This document shows positions 7,383 through 17,927 of a stretch of DNA of 64,000 nt, one piece after another. The stretch's first letter is position 1. The number at the start of each line of letters is the position of its first letter. The notes beneath the pieces are model-generated. The model was given only the letters and a program-made list of their open reading frames with translations. It was not told the DNA's origin and searched no databases. Source of the DNA: Microbacterium esteraromaticum (GTDB lineage: Bacteria; Actinomycetota; Actinomycetes; Actinomycetales; Microbacteriaceae); contig NZ_FUKO01000019.1 in NCBI RefSeq assembly GCF_900163815.1, forward strand, positions 434,001 to 498,000, written 5' to 3'. Both the position numbers and the translations under genes were made by a program.

Positions 7383-9653
7383 GTGGAGAATTTCTCCGAG
7401 ACCCAGAACAACCAGTCGGCCGCTGAGACGGCCGCAACCGAGACGACCACGGCTGCAGCTCCGGCTCGCAAGCGCGCTCCGCGCCGTGCGACCACGGCAT
7501 CCGCCGCGGCTGCTGCGGCAGCGACTGCTGAGGCCCAGACGGACGCTCCCGCTGAGGCTCCGGCCGCGAAGGAGCCGAAAGCCAAGGCACCGGCGGCCAA
7601 GTCGTCCGCGAAGTCGTCGGCGACCAAGTCTGCCGCGGCCAAGGAGTCGGCTGCCAGCGAGACCGCTGCCAGCGAGCCCGCTGCCAAGGAATCGAAGGAG
7701 TCGACGGCCAATGCCGACGATGCCGACGCGACCGCAGCTGAAAAGCCGAAGACCCCGCGCCGCTCACGCGCCAAGACTGCCGCAGCCGAAACGCTCGATC
7801 TGCCGGTCTCCGATGCTCCGGCCACCGAATCGTCGGCTGATGCTGCCGATGCCCCCGCTAAGCCTGCACGCAAGCGTGCTTCGCGCGCCAAGGCTCCGGC
7901 TGAGAAGACCGACGTCGCAGAGAGCACCGCGCCCGCTGAAGAGCACGGCGCCGCAGAGTCTGCTCCGGCGAAGGACGACAATGCGGATGCCGCCGAGTCG
8001 GGCAAGCGCCCCGCACGTGGCCGCCGTGGCTCCAAGGCCGCTGACACCGACAGCGCTTCCAGCAACGCAGAGACGGGCTCTTCCGACTCGAGCTCCGCCG
8101 CTCAGGGCTCTGACGATGCCGCATCCGCGGGGCAGGGCTCTCAGAACGGGCGCGGCAGCCGCAATGAGCAGAGCAGCTCCTCCGATGGCGACTCCTCGGA
8201 CAGCGACGGCGACGGCGACGGCAACTCCCGTGGCCGCGGCCGTGGCCGCAACCGCAGTCGTGGCCGCGGTCAGAGCGGCAGCAGCCAGGACGGCAATGGC
8301 CAGGGTGGAAGCAACCACGATGGCAACGGCCGCGGCAACCAGCGCGGCGGCGGACAGAACACCGACGGCGCGCAGAGCGATGACGAGCACTCCTTCGGCC
8401 GCACCCGCCAGCGCAACAAGCGTCGCGGCGGCGGCAACATGAACTCGGATGAGTTCGAGACGGAGATCGGCGAGGATGACGTGCTCATCCCCGTCGCCGG
8501 CATTCTCGATGTGCTCGACAACTACGCCTTTGTCCGCACCACCGGCTACCTGGCGGGCGCGAGCGACGTGTACGTCTCCCTCGGCCAGGTCAAGAAGTAC
8601 CACCTGCGCAAGGGCGATGCAGTCGTCGGCGCGATCAAGCAGCCGCGCGAAGGCGAGCAGCAGGGCCGCCAGAAGTACAACGCTCTGGTCAAGGTCGATT
8701 CGGTCAACGGGCTCTCGCCCGACGACGCCGCGAACCGCGTCGAGTTCGGCAAGCTCACCCCGCTGTACCCCCAGGAGCGCCTGCGCCTGGAGACCGCACC
8801 GGAGAAGCTCACCCAGCGCATCATCGACCTGGTCGCCCCGGTCGGAAAGGGCCAGCGCGGTCTGATCGTCGCGCCGCCGAAGGCGGGCAAGACCATCGTG
8901 CTGCAGCAGATCGCCAACGCGATCGCGCAGAACAATCCCGAGGTCCACCTCATGGTCGTCCTCGTCGACGAGCGCCCCGAAGAGGTCACCGACATGGAGC
9001 GCACGGTCAAGGGCGAGGTCATCGCCTCGACGTTCGACCGCCCTGCTGAGGACCACACCACCGTCGCTGAGCTCGCCATCGAGCGTGCCAAGCGGCTGGT
9101 CGAGCTCGGCCGCGACGTGGTCGTACTGCTCGATTCGATCACCCGCCTGGGCCGTGCGTACAACATCGCCACGCCCACCTCGGGTCGCGTACTCACCGGT
9201 GGTGTCGACGCTGCGGCTCTCTACCCGCCGAAGCGCTTCTTCGGCGCGGCGCGCAACATCGAGAACGGCGGCTCGCTGACCATCCTCGCTACGGCGCTGG
9301 TAGAGACCGGCTCCAAGATGGACGAGGTCATCTTCGAAGAGTTCAAGGGCACCGGAAACAGCGAGCTTCGTCTGTCGCGCTCGCTGGCCGACAAGCGCAT
9401 CTTCCCCGCCGTCGACATCAACGCATCGAGCACCCGTCGCGAAGAGATGCTGCTCTCCGCCGACGAGGTGAAGATCACCTGGAAGCTGCGTCGTGCACTT
9501 GCTGGTCTCGACCAGCAGCAGGCTCTGGAGGTCGTGCTCGGCAAGCTGAAGGAGACGAGCTCGAACGTCGAGTTCCTCTTCCAGATGCAGAAGTCGATTC
9601 CGGCTCCGGCGTCGACCGGTTCGTCGCACTCGCACGAGAACAACATCCGCTGA
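7383..9653 (+). CDS. rho: Transcription termination factor Rho
   Basis: 756 residues. A hexameric RNA-dependent ATPase that ends transcription. The start is a GTG preceded by AAGGGAG. Residues 1 to about 350 are low-complexity: first Ala/Lys/Glu-rich, then Gly/Arg/Asn/Ser-rich, the disordered insert typical of actinobacterial Rho. The conserved core follows: the RNA-binding domain (GILDVLDNYAFVRTTGYL), the P-loop PPKAGKT at about residue 499, VLVDERPEEVTDM, and the Q- and R-loop region up to LLSADEVKITW. A 166-base spacer separates it from thrB. In relatives rpmE (L31) follows rho; here prfA follows directly after 24 bases. Confidence 0.97.
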   Translation: MENFSETQNNQSAAETAATETTTAAAPARKRAPRRATTASAAAAAAATAEAQTDAPAEAPAAKEPKAKAPAAKSSAKSSATKSAAAKESAASETAASEPAAKESKESTANADDADATAAEKPKTPRRSRAKTAAAETLDLPVSDAPATESSADAADAPAKPARKRASRAKAPAEKTDVAESTAPAEEHGAAESAPAKDDNADAAESGKRPARGRRGSKAADTDSASSNAETGSSDSSSAAQGSDDAASAGQGSQNGRGSRNEQSSSSDGDSSDSDGDGDGNSRGRGRGRNRSRGRGQSGSSQDGNGQGGSNHDGNGRGNQRGGGQNTDGAQSDDEHSFGRTRQRNKRRGGGNMNSDEFETEIGEDDVLIPVAGILDVLDNYAFVRTTGYLAGASDVYVSLGQVKKYHLRKGDAVVGAIKQPREGEQQGRQKYNALVKVDSVNGLSPDDAANRVEFGKLTPLYPQERLRLETAPEKLTQRIIDLVAPVGKGQRGLIVAPPKAGKTIVLQQIANAIAQNNPEVHLMVVLVDERPEEVTDMERTVKGEVIASTFDRPAEDHTTVAELAIERAKRLVELGRDVVVLLDSITRLGRAYNIATPTSGRVLTGGVDAAALYPPKRFFGAARNIENGGSLTILATALVETGSKMDEVIFEEFKGTGNSELRLSRSLADKRIFPAVDINASSTRREEMLLSADEVKITWKLRRALAGLDQQQALEVVLGKLKETSSNVEFLFQMQKSIPAPASTGSSHSHENNIR

Positions 9654-9677
9654 TCGGTCACTGAGCGGAGCCACGGG

Positions 9678-10763
9678 GTGTTCGAGTCAGTTCAGACCCT
9701 CATCGACGAGCATCGCCGGGTGCAGGAGGAGCTCTCCGACCCGGCGGTGCACGCCGATGCCGCCCGCGCGAAGCGCGTCAACCGGCGATACGCCGAGTTG
9801 AACCGGATCGTCGCGGCGCATGCCGCGTGGACGGCAGCATCCGAAGATCTGGATGCTGCCCGCGAGCTCGCCCGCGAAGATGACGCGTTCGCCGCCGAGG
9901 TTCCCGCGCTGGAGGAAGAAGCTCGTGTCACGCAGGAGAAGCTGCGTCGCCTGCTGATCCCGCGCGATCCTGATGACGCCCGTGACGTGATCATGGAGAT
10001 CAAGGCGGGGGAGGGCGGTGCGGAATCAGCACTGTTCGCGGCCGACCTGCTACGCATGTACGTGCAGTTCGCCGCGCATCGTGGCTGGAAGACCGAGCTG
10101 CTCGAGCGGAACGAATCCGACCTCGGTGGCTACAAGGACGTGCAGGTGGCGATCAAGGGGTCGGCATCCGACCCGTCTCAGGGCGTCTGGGCGCATCTCA
10201 AGTACGAGGGCGGTGTGCACCGCGTTCAGCGAGTGCCAGCGACCGAGTCGCAGGGTCGCATCCACACATCGACCACTGGTGTACTGGTCTTTCCTGAGGT
10301 CGACGAGCCCGAAGAGGTTCAGATCGACGCGAACGACCTGAAGATCGACGTGTATCGCTCTTCCGGCCCCGGTGGACAATCGGTGAACACCACGGATTCC
10401 GCCGTGCGCATCACGCACGTGCCCACGGGCATCGTCGTCTCGATGCAGAACGAGAAGTCGCAACTTCAGAACCGTGAAGCCGGCATGCGCGTGCTGCGCG
10501 CCCGGCTGCTGGCCAAGCGTCAGGAGGAGCTGGATGCCGCAGCATCCGACGCTCGTCGCTCGCAGATCCGCGGCATGGACCGCTCAGAGCGCATCCGCAC
10601 GTACAACTTCCCCGAGAACCGCATCGCCGACCACCGCACCGGCTACAAGGCCTACAACCTCGATCAGGTGATGGACGGCGCGCTCGATCCGATCATCGAA
10701 TCGGCGATCCACGCCGATGAAGAGGCGCGCCTCGCCGCGGTCGGCTCGGACAGCCGTTCCTGA
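9678..10763 (+). CDS. prfA: Peptide chain release factor 1
   Basis: 361 residues. Recognises UAA and UAG stop codons and triggers peptide release on the ribosome. The catalytic GGQ is in [10 protein letters not shown] near residue 231, and it is the substrate of PrmC, which is encoded about 2 kb downstream. The region [14 protein letters not shown] is characteristic of the family. The start is a GTG with GGAG upstream (GAGCGGAGCCACGGG). It lies 24 bases after rho, which suggests cotranscription. Confidence 0.97.
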   Translation: MFESVQTLIDEHRRVQEELSDPAVHADAARAKRVNRRYAELNRIVAAHAAWTAASEDLDAARELAREDDAFAAEVPALEEEARVTQEKLRRLLIPRDPDDARDVIMEIKAGEGGAESALFAADLLRMYVQFAAHRGWKTELLERNESDLGGYKDVQVAIKGSASDPSQGVWAHLKYEGGVHRVQRVPATESQGRIHTSTTGVLVFPEVDEPEEVQIDANDLKIDVYRSSGPGGQSVNTTDSAVRITHVPTGIVVSMQNEKSQLQNREAGMRVLRARLLAKRQEELDAAASDARRSQIRGMDRSERIRTYNFPENRIADHRTGYKAYNLDQVMDGALDPIIESAIHADEEARLAAVGSDSRS

Positions 10764-10792
10764 CGGTCCCTCCGAATTCGCGGTCCGCGCGA

Positions 10793-10798
10793 TATGCT
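10793..10798 (+). promoter_or_regulatory. -10 element, leaderless start of the holin-like gene
   Basis: TATGCT ends six bases before the GTG at 10805, so the predicted transcript begins at the start codon. Confidence 0.55.
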
Positions 10799-10804
10799 CA
10801 GCGC

Positions 10805-11206
10805 GTGATCACCCTCTTGATTCGTGCCGGCATCTATCTGGCTTCTGCGGCGATCGGCCTGATCGTCGCTGATCTGATCCTGGAGGATTTCCGGATCGAG
10901 TGGTCGCAGTGGTGGGGCTTCGTCATCTGCGTCGTGATCTTCGCTGTGCTGCAGAGCATCCTCGCGCCGTGGGTCAGCAAGCTCGCCGATCGCTATGCGC
11001 CGGTGCTGCTCGGAGGAATCGGCATCATCTCCACGCTGATCGCCCTGGTCGTCGTCGTGCTCCTGCCGATCGGCGGTCTGCGCATCAGCGGGGTGGCCGG
11101 CTGGGTGCTCGGCGCAGTGATCGTCTGGCTCGTCACGGCGCTGGGAACAGTGCTGCTGCCGATGATCTTCATCAAGCGCAAGGTTCAGGAACGCCGCAGC
11201 CGCTGA
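10805..11206 (+). CDS. Four-helix membrane protein, phage-holin-like family
   Basis: 133 residues with four predicted transmembrane helices and a basic C-terminus (KRKVQERRSR). The arrangement resembles the Phage_holin_4_2 (mycobacterial phage holin IV) type found in many chromosomes. There are no other phage genes nearby, so it is best regarded as a housekeeping membrane protein of unknown role. The GTG start is set by a TATGCT hexamer six bases upstream. It ends 12 bases from the convergent cysE gene. Confidence 0.75.
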   Translation: MITLLIRAGIYLASAAIGLIVADLILEDFRIEWSQWWGFVICVVIFAVLQSILAPWVSKLADRYAPVLLGGIGIISTLIALVVVVLLPIGGLRISGVAGWVLGAVIVWLVTALGTVLLPMIFIKRKVQERRSR

Positions 11207-11218
11207 GCGCGCGCAGCC

Positions 11219-11788
11219 TCAGATCGAGTAGTCGGGCGCAGCCAGCAGCGAGCGGGTGCTCTCGGCCGCATCACGCGGTCTGGCCTTCGCCGGTACGCCC
11301 ACGAGCACGCTGTCGGCGGGTGCATCGCGGGTGACGACGGCGTTCGCCCCGACGACGGAGTTCGCGCCGATCGTGATCGGTCCGAGAATCTTCGCCCCCG
11401 TGCCGACGGCCACACCGTCCGACAGGGTGGGGTGGCGCTTTCCGGCATCCCGTGTCCGTCCGCCGAGCGTGACCCCGTGGTAGAGCATCACATCATCGCC
11501 GATCTCTGCCGTCGCGCCGATCACCACCCCCATGCCGTGATCGATGAAGAACCGTCGACCGATCTGCGCGGCCGGGTGGATCTCGATGCCGGTGAACCAT
11601 CGCGTGATCTGAGAGCCCGCTCGCGCAGGCAGGCGCAGCCGGCGCCTCCACAGCGCATGCCAGACGCGGTGCGCCCAGATCGCATGCAGGCCGGGATACA
11701 GCAGCGCGACCTCGAGGGCAGTGCGCGCAGCGGGATCCCGCTGGCGCGCGGCTTTGATGTCCTCACGGATGCGGGCTATGACGGTCAT
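11219..11788 (-). CDS. cysE: Serine O-acetyltransferase
   Basis: 189 residues. Transfers acetyl from acetyl-CoA to serine, giving O-acetylserine, the substrate of the neighbouring CysK. The left-handed beta-helix (hexapeptide repeats) covers about residues 60-150 and includes [18 protein letters not shown] and HGVTLGG. The ATG at 11788 has AGGAAGG upstream. The N-terminal helical domain is short, as in Gram-positive and EpsC-like forms. It lies 45 bases downstream of cysK on the same strand, so the two form a cysteine synthesis operon. Confidence 0.94.
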   Translation of the reverse strand: MTVIARIREDIKAARQRDPAARTALEVALLYPGLHAIWAHRVWHALWRRRLRLPARAGSQITRWFTGIEIHPAAQIGRRFFIDHGMGVVIGATAEIGDDVMLYHGVTLGGRTRDAGKRHPTLSDGVAVGTGAKILGPITIGANSVVGANAVVTRDAPADSVLVGVPAKARPRDAAESTRSLLAAPDYSI

Positions 11789-11833
11789 GCGTCCGCCTTC
11801 CTGCTGAGTGATCGGTCGAGTCAAGTGGTCGGC

Positions 11834-12781
11834 TCAGGCTTTGGGCTCGTCGCGCAGGTCCTCGAACAGCGCTGTGGAGATATAGCGCTCGCCGGTATCC
11901 GGAACGACAGTGACAATGGTCTTGCCAGCGTTCTCGGGCCGCCGAGCGACCTGCAGTGCCGCCCAGACCGCGGCGCCGGCCGACATGCCGACAAGCAGAC
12001 CTTCCTTCGATGCAAGTTCGCGCGCGGTGCGGATGGAGTCATCGAATTCGACCGGGATGACCTCGTCGAGCACGTCGCGGTCGAGGACATCGGGGACGAA
12101 GTTCGGGCCGATGCCCTGAATCTTGTGCGGTCCGGGGTGGCCCTCGGTGAGCACGGGGGAGTCCTTGGGCTCGACGGCGATGACCTGCACGCCGGGCTTC
12201 GCGGCCTTCAGCGCCTGTCCGGCACCGGTGACGGTTCCGCCGGTGCCGACGCCCGCGACGAGGATATCGACTGCTCCGTCGGTGTCGCGCAGTATCTCCT
12301 GGCCGGTGGTCTCGCGGTGGATGCGGGGATTCGCCTCGTTCTCGAACTGGCGCATCCACACTGCCCCGGGCGTCTCGGCGATGACCTTCTGCAATTCGTC
12401 GATCGATCCGCTCATGCCCTTGGTCGGGTCGGTGAGCACGATCTCGGCTCCGAACGCCTTCAGCAGGACGCGGCGCTCCTTCGACATCGATGCGGGCATC
12501 GCGAGGATCACGCGGTAGCCGCGGGCAGCGCCGACCATTGCCAGCGCGATGCCGGTGTTGCCACTGGTCGCCTCGACGATCGTGCCGCCGGGCTGCAGCT
12601 GTCCGGACGCTTCGGCCGCGTCGACCATGGCGATGCCGATGCGGTCTTTCACGCTGGAGGCCGGACTGTAGAACTCCAGCTTGGCCAGAACCGTCGCATC
12701 CACCCCCTCGGTGACGCGGTTGAGTCGCACCAGGGGAGTGTTCCCGAACGCGGTGGTGATGTCGGAGTGGATACCTGCCAT
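11834..12781 (-). CDS. cysK: Cysteine synthase A (O-acetylserine sulfhydrylase)
   Basis: 315 residues. A PLP enzyme of fold type II making cysteine from O-acetylserine and sulfide. The PLP lysine is Lys45 in SSVKDRIG, the substrate loop is TSGNTGIAL, and the phosphate-binding loop is [11 protein letters not shown]-terminal residues GMSAGAAVW fit the family. An AAAGG ribosome binding site precedes the ATG, so unlike many genes here it has a short conventional leader. It forms an operon with cysE and is divergent from prmC. Confidence 0.97.
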   Translation of the reverse strand: MAGIHSDITTAFGNTPLVRLNRVTEGVDATVLAKLEFYSPASSVKDRIGIAMVDAAEASGQLQPGGTIVEATSGNTGIALAMVGAARGYRVILAMPASMSKERRVLLKAFGAEIVLTDPTKGMSGSIDELQKVIAETPGAVWMRQFENEANPRIHRETTGQEILRDTDGAVDILVAGVGTGGTVTGAGQALKAAKPGVQVIAVEPKDSPVLTEGHPGPHKIQGIGPNFVPDVLDRDVLDEVIPVEFDDSIRTARELASKEGLLVGMSAGAAVWAALQVARRPENAGKTIVTVVPDTGERYISTALFEDLRDEPKA

Positions 12782-12814
12782 GGCAGACCTTTCGTCGAAG
12801 GAATCAGCGTGTTC

Positions 12815-12820
12815 AGCCTA
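12815..12820 (-). promoter_or_regulatory. -10 element of the cysK-cysE operon
   Basis: TAGGCT on the minus strand ends 33 bases before the cysK ATG. This would give a leader of roughly 27 bases containing the AAAGG ribosome binding site. Confidence 0.45.
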
Positions 12821-12869
12821 CGGCGGCAGAACAGGCGGCGGCTGAATGTGTCCGAAGATGTGCAGCGCC

Positions 12870-12875
12870 TACTCT
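12870..12875 (+). promoter_or_regulatory. -10 element, leaderless start of prmC
   Basis: TACTCT ends six bases before the ATG at 12882. Confidence 0.55.
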
Positions 12876-12881
12876 GAAGGG

Positions 12882-13739
12882 ATGCCCGAGAACCTCGCTG
12901 CGCGTCTGCGCGCCATCGCCCAGGAGCTTGCCGACGCCGGGGTGTCGGACCCGCTGGTCGACGCCGAGTTGCTCGTCGGTCACGTACTGGGGCTCCGCCG
13001 TGGAGAGGTGCAGGCTGCGGTCGTGCGCGGCGACAGCATTCAGGAATCGGATGCCGTGCAGCTGGCAGCTCTGGTTGCGCGACGCGCAGCCCGCGAGCCG
13101 CTTCAGCACCTCACGGGCAAGGCCGCGTTCCGTCACCTGGAACTCGCCGTCGGCCCCGGCGTCTTCGTGCCGAGACCGGAGACCGAGACCGTCGTGCAGT
13201 TCGCCATCGACGCGCTCTTGGAGAATGCCGCCCCTGCGCCGGTCGCCATCGACCTCGGCACCGGCAGCGGCGCTATCGCGCTCGCGATGGCCACCGAGGT
13301 GCCGCACGCCCGCGTCTTCGCCGTCGAGCGCTCCGCCGACGCGCACGCCTGGGCCGCGCGGAACATGGCGGGAGTGCCGAACCTCGCACTCGTGCACGGC
13401 GACCTCGCCACAGCCTTCGAAGAGCTCCGCGGCACGGTCGATGTCGTGATCTCCAATCCGCCCTACGTGCCCGACGATGCGATTCCACGCGACCCGGAGG
13501 TGCGCCTGCACGACCCGGCGCAGGCGCTCTACGGCGGCGCGGACGGACTCGACGTGGTGCGGGTCATCAGCGGCCGTGCGCAGGAGCTGCTGCACGCCGG
13601 CGGTCTGCTCGTGCTCGAGCACGGTGAGCTGCAGGGAGAGCAGATCCGCAGCATCCTGGAATCCGACGGCTGGCGCGCGCCGGCGACGCACGAGGATCTG
13701 ACCCGCCGCGACCGCGCGACGACCGCACTGCGCGGTTGA
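12882..13739 (+). CDS. prmC: Release factor glutamine methyltransferase
   Basis: 285 residues. Methylates the glutamine of the GGQ motif in release factors, using S-adenosylmethionine. The SAM-binding motif is DLGTGSGAIALAMA and the catalytic NPPY is in DVVISNPPYVPDD. The N-terminal helical domain binds the release factor. The ATG at 12882 is supported by the TACTCT hexamer six bases upstream and by the start of the conserved domain; a longer frame from 12846 is unlikely. It is followed after 24 bases by the threonylcarbamoyl synthase gene, as in other actinobacteria. Confidence 0.95.
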   Translation: MPENLAARLRAIAQELADAGVSDPLVDAELLVGHVLGLRRGEVQAAVVRGDSIQESDAVQLAALVARRAAREPLQHLTGKAAFRHLELAVGPGVFVPRPETETVVQFAIDALLENAAPAPVAIDLGTGSGAIALAMATEVPHARVFAVERSADAHAWAARNMAGVPNLALVHGDLATAFEELRGTVDVVISNPPYVPDDAIPRDPEVRLHDPAQALYGGADGLDVVRVISGRAQELLHAGGLLVLEHGELQGEQIRSILESDGWRAPATHEDLTRRDRATTALRG

Positions 13740-13748
13740 GCACCACCG

Positions 13749-13754
13749 TAGAAT
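13749..13754 (+). promoter_or_regulatory. Candidate -10 element for the tsaC gene
   Basis: TAGAAT ends nine bases before the ATG at 13764, in the 24-base gap after prmC. It predicts a leader of only two or three bases. Confidence 0.4.
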
Positions 13755-13763
13755 AGGCACGCC

Positions 13764-14501
13764 ATGTCATCTGTCTTCGATTGCCGCGACGACTCTCAGA
13801 TCCTCGCCGGAATGCGCCATGCTCGTCAGGCCATTGCGCGCGGTGAGCTCGTCGTGCTGCCCACTGATACCGTCTACGGGATCGCGGCCGACGCGTTCTC
13901 CCCGGCCGCTGTGCAGCGACTGCGTGAGGCGAAGGGCCGCGGTCGCGATATGCCGCCGCCTGTTCTCGTCTCCGGACAGGAGATGCTCGCCGCCCTGGTG
14001 GAGGAGGTCCCGGAGGCGGTGCAGAAGCTCGTCGACGCATTCTGGCCCGGCGGGCTCACCATCGTGCTTCCGGCGCAGCCGTCGCTCGTCTGGGACCTCG
14101 GTGAGACGAAGGGCACGGTAGCCGTGCGGATGCCCGACCGACGGATCGTGCTGGAGCTGCTCGCCGAGACCGGACCTTTGGCCGTGTCGAGCGCGAATCT
14201 GACCGGTCGCGACGCCGCGATCATCGCATCGGATGCGCAGGACATGCTCGGGGACAGCGTGGCGGTGTATCTCGAAGAGGGGTACAGCGAGACGGGTGTC
14301 GCCTCGACGATCGTGGATGCGACCTCTCTGGTCAGCCCCGTCGACGACGAGACGCCGGTCGTGCGTGTTCTCCGCGAGGGCGCCATCAGCCGCGAGCAGC
14401 TCGAGGGCGTGCTCGGCGATCTGCTCGAGGCGGAGGCCCAGCCGGGTGATGTCGCTGCGGACGAGACTCTCGGCGACGAAGGCCCGGTCGAGGCAGAGTG
14501 A
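13764..14501 (+). CDS. L-threonylcarbamoyladenylate synthase (Sua5/YciO/YrdC)
   Basis: 245 residues. Makes threonylcarbamoyl-AMP from threonine, bicarbonate and ATP for the t6A37 modification of ANN-decoding tRNAs. The YrdC fold is clear: an N-terminal VVLPTDTVYGIAADAF, then LREAKGRGRDMPPPVLV, and GPLAVSSANLTG. A C-terminal acidic extension of about 40 residues is poorly conserved. Its stop overlaps the wecA-like start by four bases (GTGA). It sits between prmC and the glycosyltransferase gene, as in Mycobacterium tuberculosis (Rv1301). Confidence 0.93.
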   Translation: MSSVFDCRDDSQILAGMRHARQAIARGELVVLPTDTVYGIAADAFSPAAVQRLREAKGRGRDMPPPVLVSGQEMLAALVEEVPEAVQKLVDAFWPGGLTIVLPAQPSLVWDLGETKGTVAVRMPDRRIVLELLAETGPLAVSSANLTGRDAAIIASDAQDMLGDSVAVYLEEGYSETGVASTIVDATSLVSPVDDETPVVRVLREGAISREQLEGVLGDLLEAEAQPGDVAADETLGDEGPVEAE

Positions 14502-15673
14502 AGCAGTACCTGTTCACGATCATCCTGACGGCGTCGATCACCTTCGCGCTGACATGGGCGGTCTGGCGGCTGAGCTTGAAGTTCAAGCTCTACCCCGGCA
14601 TCCGTGAACGGGACGTGCACAAGACTCCGACGCCACGGCTCGGCGGCATCGCGATGTTCATCGGCATTGCCGCAGCGATCCTGATCTCGGCGGCCAACCC
14701 GTTCTTCGAGCGGATGTGGTCCCCGCCGCAGACCCTGTGGTCGATTCTCGGTGCGGCCCTGCTGATCGCCGTCATCGGAGTGATCGACGATCTCTGGGAT
14801 CTGGACTGGATGATCAAGTTGGCGGCGCAGTTCCTCGCGGCCGGCATCATCACCGCGGGCGGTGGGCTGCAGATCCTCTCGCTGCCCGTGGGCGACATGA
14901 TCCTGGTGTCGCCCTGGGTCAGCATCTCGATCACGATGTTCGCGATCGTCGTCGTCATGAACGCGGTCAACTTCATCGATGGGCTCGATGGCCTGGTCGC
15001 CGGAGTCTGCCTGATCGCCAATGGCGTGTTCTTCGTATACGCCTACATGCTCACCCGAGACTCGGGAGCCACCAGCTACTTCAACCTGGCGACGTTCCTC
15101 GCCGCGGTGCTGATCGGCGCGTGCATCGGCTTCCTGCCGTTGAACTGGACCCCCGCGAAGCTCTTCATGGGAGACTCCGGCGCCCTCGTGCTCGGGCTTC
15201 TCATGGCGACATCCGCCATCGCACTCACAGGTCAGGGCAATGCCTTCAATCCCGAGCAGTTCGGCCGTTCCCAGCTGCTCGGCGCGTTCATCCCGATCGT
15301 GCTGCCGCTGGTGATCGTGATGCTGCCGCTACTCGATTTCGGCCTCGCCGTGTTCCGTCGCATGCGCGCCGGCAAGTCGCCGTTCTCTCCCGACCGCAAG
15401 CATCTGCACCATCGGATGCTGGATGTCGGCCATCATGCGCGTGATGCGGTTCTGATCTTCTATGCCTGGACCGCCGTCATCTCGCTGTCGGTGCTGCTGA
15501 TGTACATCGGCACGCGCCAGGATTGGCCCGGCGGTTATCTCGTCGGCGTCGGATTCGGCGTGGTCGGAGTCGCTGCGTGTCTCGTCGTCACGCTGATGCC
15601 GCCGAAACGCAGGCCCGCCGCATCCGACACCCCGAAATCTTCCGTCTCATCGCCTACCTTGGAGCCGAAATGA
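14498..15673 (+). CDS. wecA: MraY/WecA-type polyprenyl-phosphate sugar-1-phosphate transferase
   Basis: 391 residues with about eleven transmembrane helices. Transfers GlcNAc-1-phosphate (inferred) from UDP-GlcNAc to undecaprenyl phosphate, the first lipid-linked step of wall glycopolymers. Signature loops are present: the DD pair in GVIDDLWDLDW, NFIDGLDGL, MGDSGALVLG, and the HLHHRMLD loop of the WecA/TagO group. The GTG start overlaps the preceding stop. It ends in an ATGA overlap with the atpI-like gene, so the tsaC-wecA-atpI stretch is translationally coupled. The position matches rfe of M. tuberculosis. Confidence 0.93.
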   Translation: MKQYLFTIILTASITFALTWAVWRLSLKFKLYPGIRERDVHKTPTPRLGGIAMFIGIAAAILISAANPFFERMWSPPQTLWSILGAALLIAVIGVIDDLWDLDWMIKLAAQFLAAGIITAGGGLQILSLPVGDMILVSPWVSISITMFAIVVVMNAVNFIDGLDGLVAGVCLIANGVFFVYAYMLTRDSGATSYFNLATFLAAVLIGACIGFLPLNWTPAKLFMGDSGALVLGLLMATSAIALTGQGNAFNPEQFGRSQLLGAFIPIVLPLVIVMLPLLDFGLAVFRRMRAGKSPFSPDRKHLHHRMLDVGHHARDAVLIFYAWTAVISLSVLLMYIGTRQDWPGGYLVGVGFGVVGVAACLVVTLMPPKRRPAASDTPKSSVSSPTLEPK

Positions 15674-16131
15674 CCCCGAGCCCTGTGTCCAGCACGCCGA
15701 TTCTGCGGCGCACTCTGATCTGGTCCGCCATCGCGGCTCTCGTGCTCGCGATGATCGCCGGCGGAATCGGCTTCGCGGTGGCTGGAGTGAACGGACTGTG
15801 GAGCGGCCTGATCGGCGTCCTGCTGTCTATGGTTTTCCTGGGAGTCACGGCGGCCAGCATCCTGTTCGCCAACCGCTGGTTCGGCGATCCGATCTACGTG
15901 CAGATCTTCTTCGCGGTCGTGCTGGGCGGCTGGCTGCTGAAGATCGTGATCTTCATCGTGGCGATGCTGCTGATCGGCGGCCAGCCGTGGGTCGTGCCGA
16001 TGATCCTGTTCCTGTCGATCATCGCGGGGGTCGCTGTTTCACTGGTCGTCGACGCCGTGGTGCTGATGCGGATGCGCCTGCCGAACGTCAGCGATATCGA
16101 ACTGCCGACGACCGTCGAGGACGAGTCCTGA
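15670..16131 (+). CDS. AtpI-like small membrane protein preceding the ATP synthase genes
   Basis: 153 residues with four hydrophobic helices and a short acidic tail. It starts in the ATGA overlap with the wecA stop and ends 143 bases before atpB. Position and topology match the AtpI-like proteins (Rv1303 type) that precede the ATP synthase operon in actinobacteria; AtpI proteins help assemble the c-ring or import Mg2+. Sequence similarity to classical AtpI is not obvious by eye, so the functional link is by context. Confidence 0.75.
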   Translation: MTPSPVSSTPILRRTLIWSAIAALVLAMIAGGIGFAVAGVNGLWSGLIGVLLSMVFLGVTAASILFANRWFGDPIYVQIFFAVVLGGWLLKIVIFIVAMLLIGGQPWVVPMILFLSIIAGVAVSLVVDAVVLMRMRLPNVSDIELPTTVEDES

Positions 16132-16149
16132 CCTGCCCTCAGGGTTTGC

Positions 16150-16155
16150 TAAGCT
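16150..16155 (+). promoter_or_regulatory. Candidate -10 element of the atp operon
   Basis: TAAGCT in the spacer before atpB. It would start a leader of about 113 bases. No convincing -35 is seen. Confidence 0.35.
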
Positions 16156-16231
16156 AGTCAAGTCCCCGCAGGTTGTGTGGTGATCTTCCAGGTCACGGTG
16201 TCGCCGCGGGATGATGCTCATCCGTCCCTTC

Positions 16232-16253
16232 GCACCGATCTACACCTCGGTGC
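16232..16253 (+). other. Hairpin in the atpB leader
   Basis: GCACCGA and TCGGTGC form a perfect 7-bp stem with an eight-base loop, just ahead of the atpB ribosome binding site. There is no U-tract, so it is not an intrinsic terminator; it may be a leader RNA structure. Confidence 0.4.
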
Positions 16254-16274
16254 TTCAAAGCTGGAGCCGCAACG

Positions 16275-17362
<1,088 letters not shown>

Positions 17363-17390
17363 TCCCGCTTCCGATACGTAAGGAGACAGG

Positions 17391-17927
17391 ATGCTGAACG
17401 CTCTTGTCACTGCTGCGGAGGAGCAAGCTCCGAGTCCGCTGCTGCCGGCGTCGTATGACATCTTCTGGTCGGCGATCTGCTTCGTCATCATCCTCGTGGT
17501 GATCTGGAAGGTCGCGATTCCGAAGCTGACGGCGATGCTCGATGAGCGTGCAGCCGCAATTGAGGGCAACATCGCCAAGGCCGATGAGGCTCAGAAGCAG
17601 GCTGAGGCGGCGCTGGAGGAGTACACCCGCCAGCTCGCCGAGGCACGCACTGAGGCTGGGGAGATCCGTGAGGCCGCCCGCGTGGACGGCAAGAAGATCG
17701 TGACCGAGGCGAAGGATGCCGCCACTGCTGAGGCAGGACGCATCACCGCCGCGGCGCACACCCAGATCGAAGCCGAGCGCCAGTCTGCATTCGTGTCTCT
17801 GCGCAGTGAGGTCGGAACGCTTGCGATCGACCTCGCCGGTGGAGTCGTCGGAGAGACCCTCTCTGATGACGCTCGTGCGACGGCCGTCGTGGATCGCTTC
17901 CTCGCTGACCTCGAGAAGGCCAAGTAA
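17391..17927 (+). CDS. atpF: ATP synthase Fo subunit b
   Basis: 178 residues. One N-terminal membrane helix (about residues 25-45) is followed by a long amphipathic helix rich in Ala, Glu and Lys that forms the peripheral stalk. AAGGAGACAGG precedes the ATG. The stop TAA shares its last base with the atpH start. This is the simple b-subunit; it is not fused to delta as in mycobacteria. Confidence 0.96.
   Translation: MLNALVTAAEEQAPSPLLPASYDIFWSAICFVIILVVIWKVAIPKLTAMLDERAAAIEGNIAKADEAQKQAEAALEEYTRQLAEARTEAGEIREAARVDGKKIVTEAKDAATAEAGRITAAAHTQIEAERQSAFVSLRSEVGTLAIDLAGGVVGETLSDDARATAVVDRFLADLEKAK

Noticed and set aside
7764..9674. A 636-residue minus-strand frame opposite rho
   Set aside because: Shadow of the low-complexity N-terminal region of rho; no ribosome binding site or recognisable motif.
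10805..11206. Prophage remnant, based on the holin-like protein
   Set aside because: No other phage genes, integrase or attachment site nearby; such proteins are common chromosomal genes.
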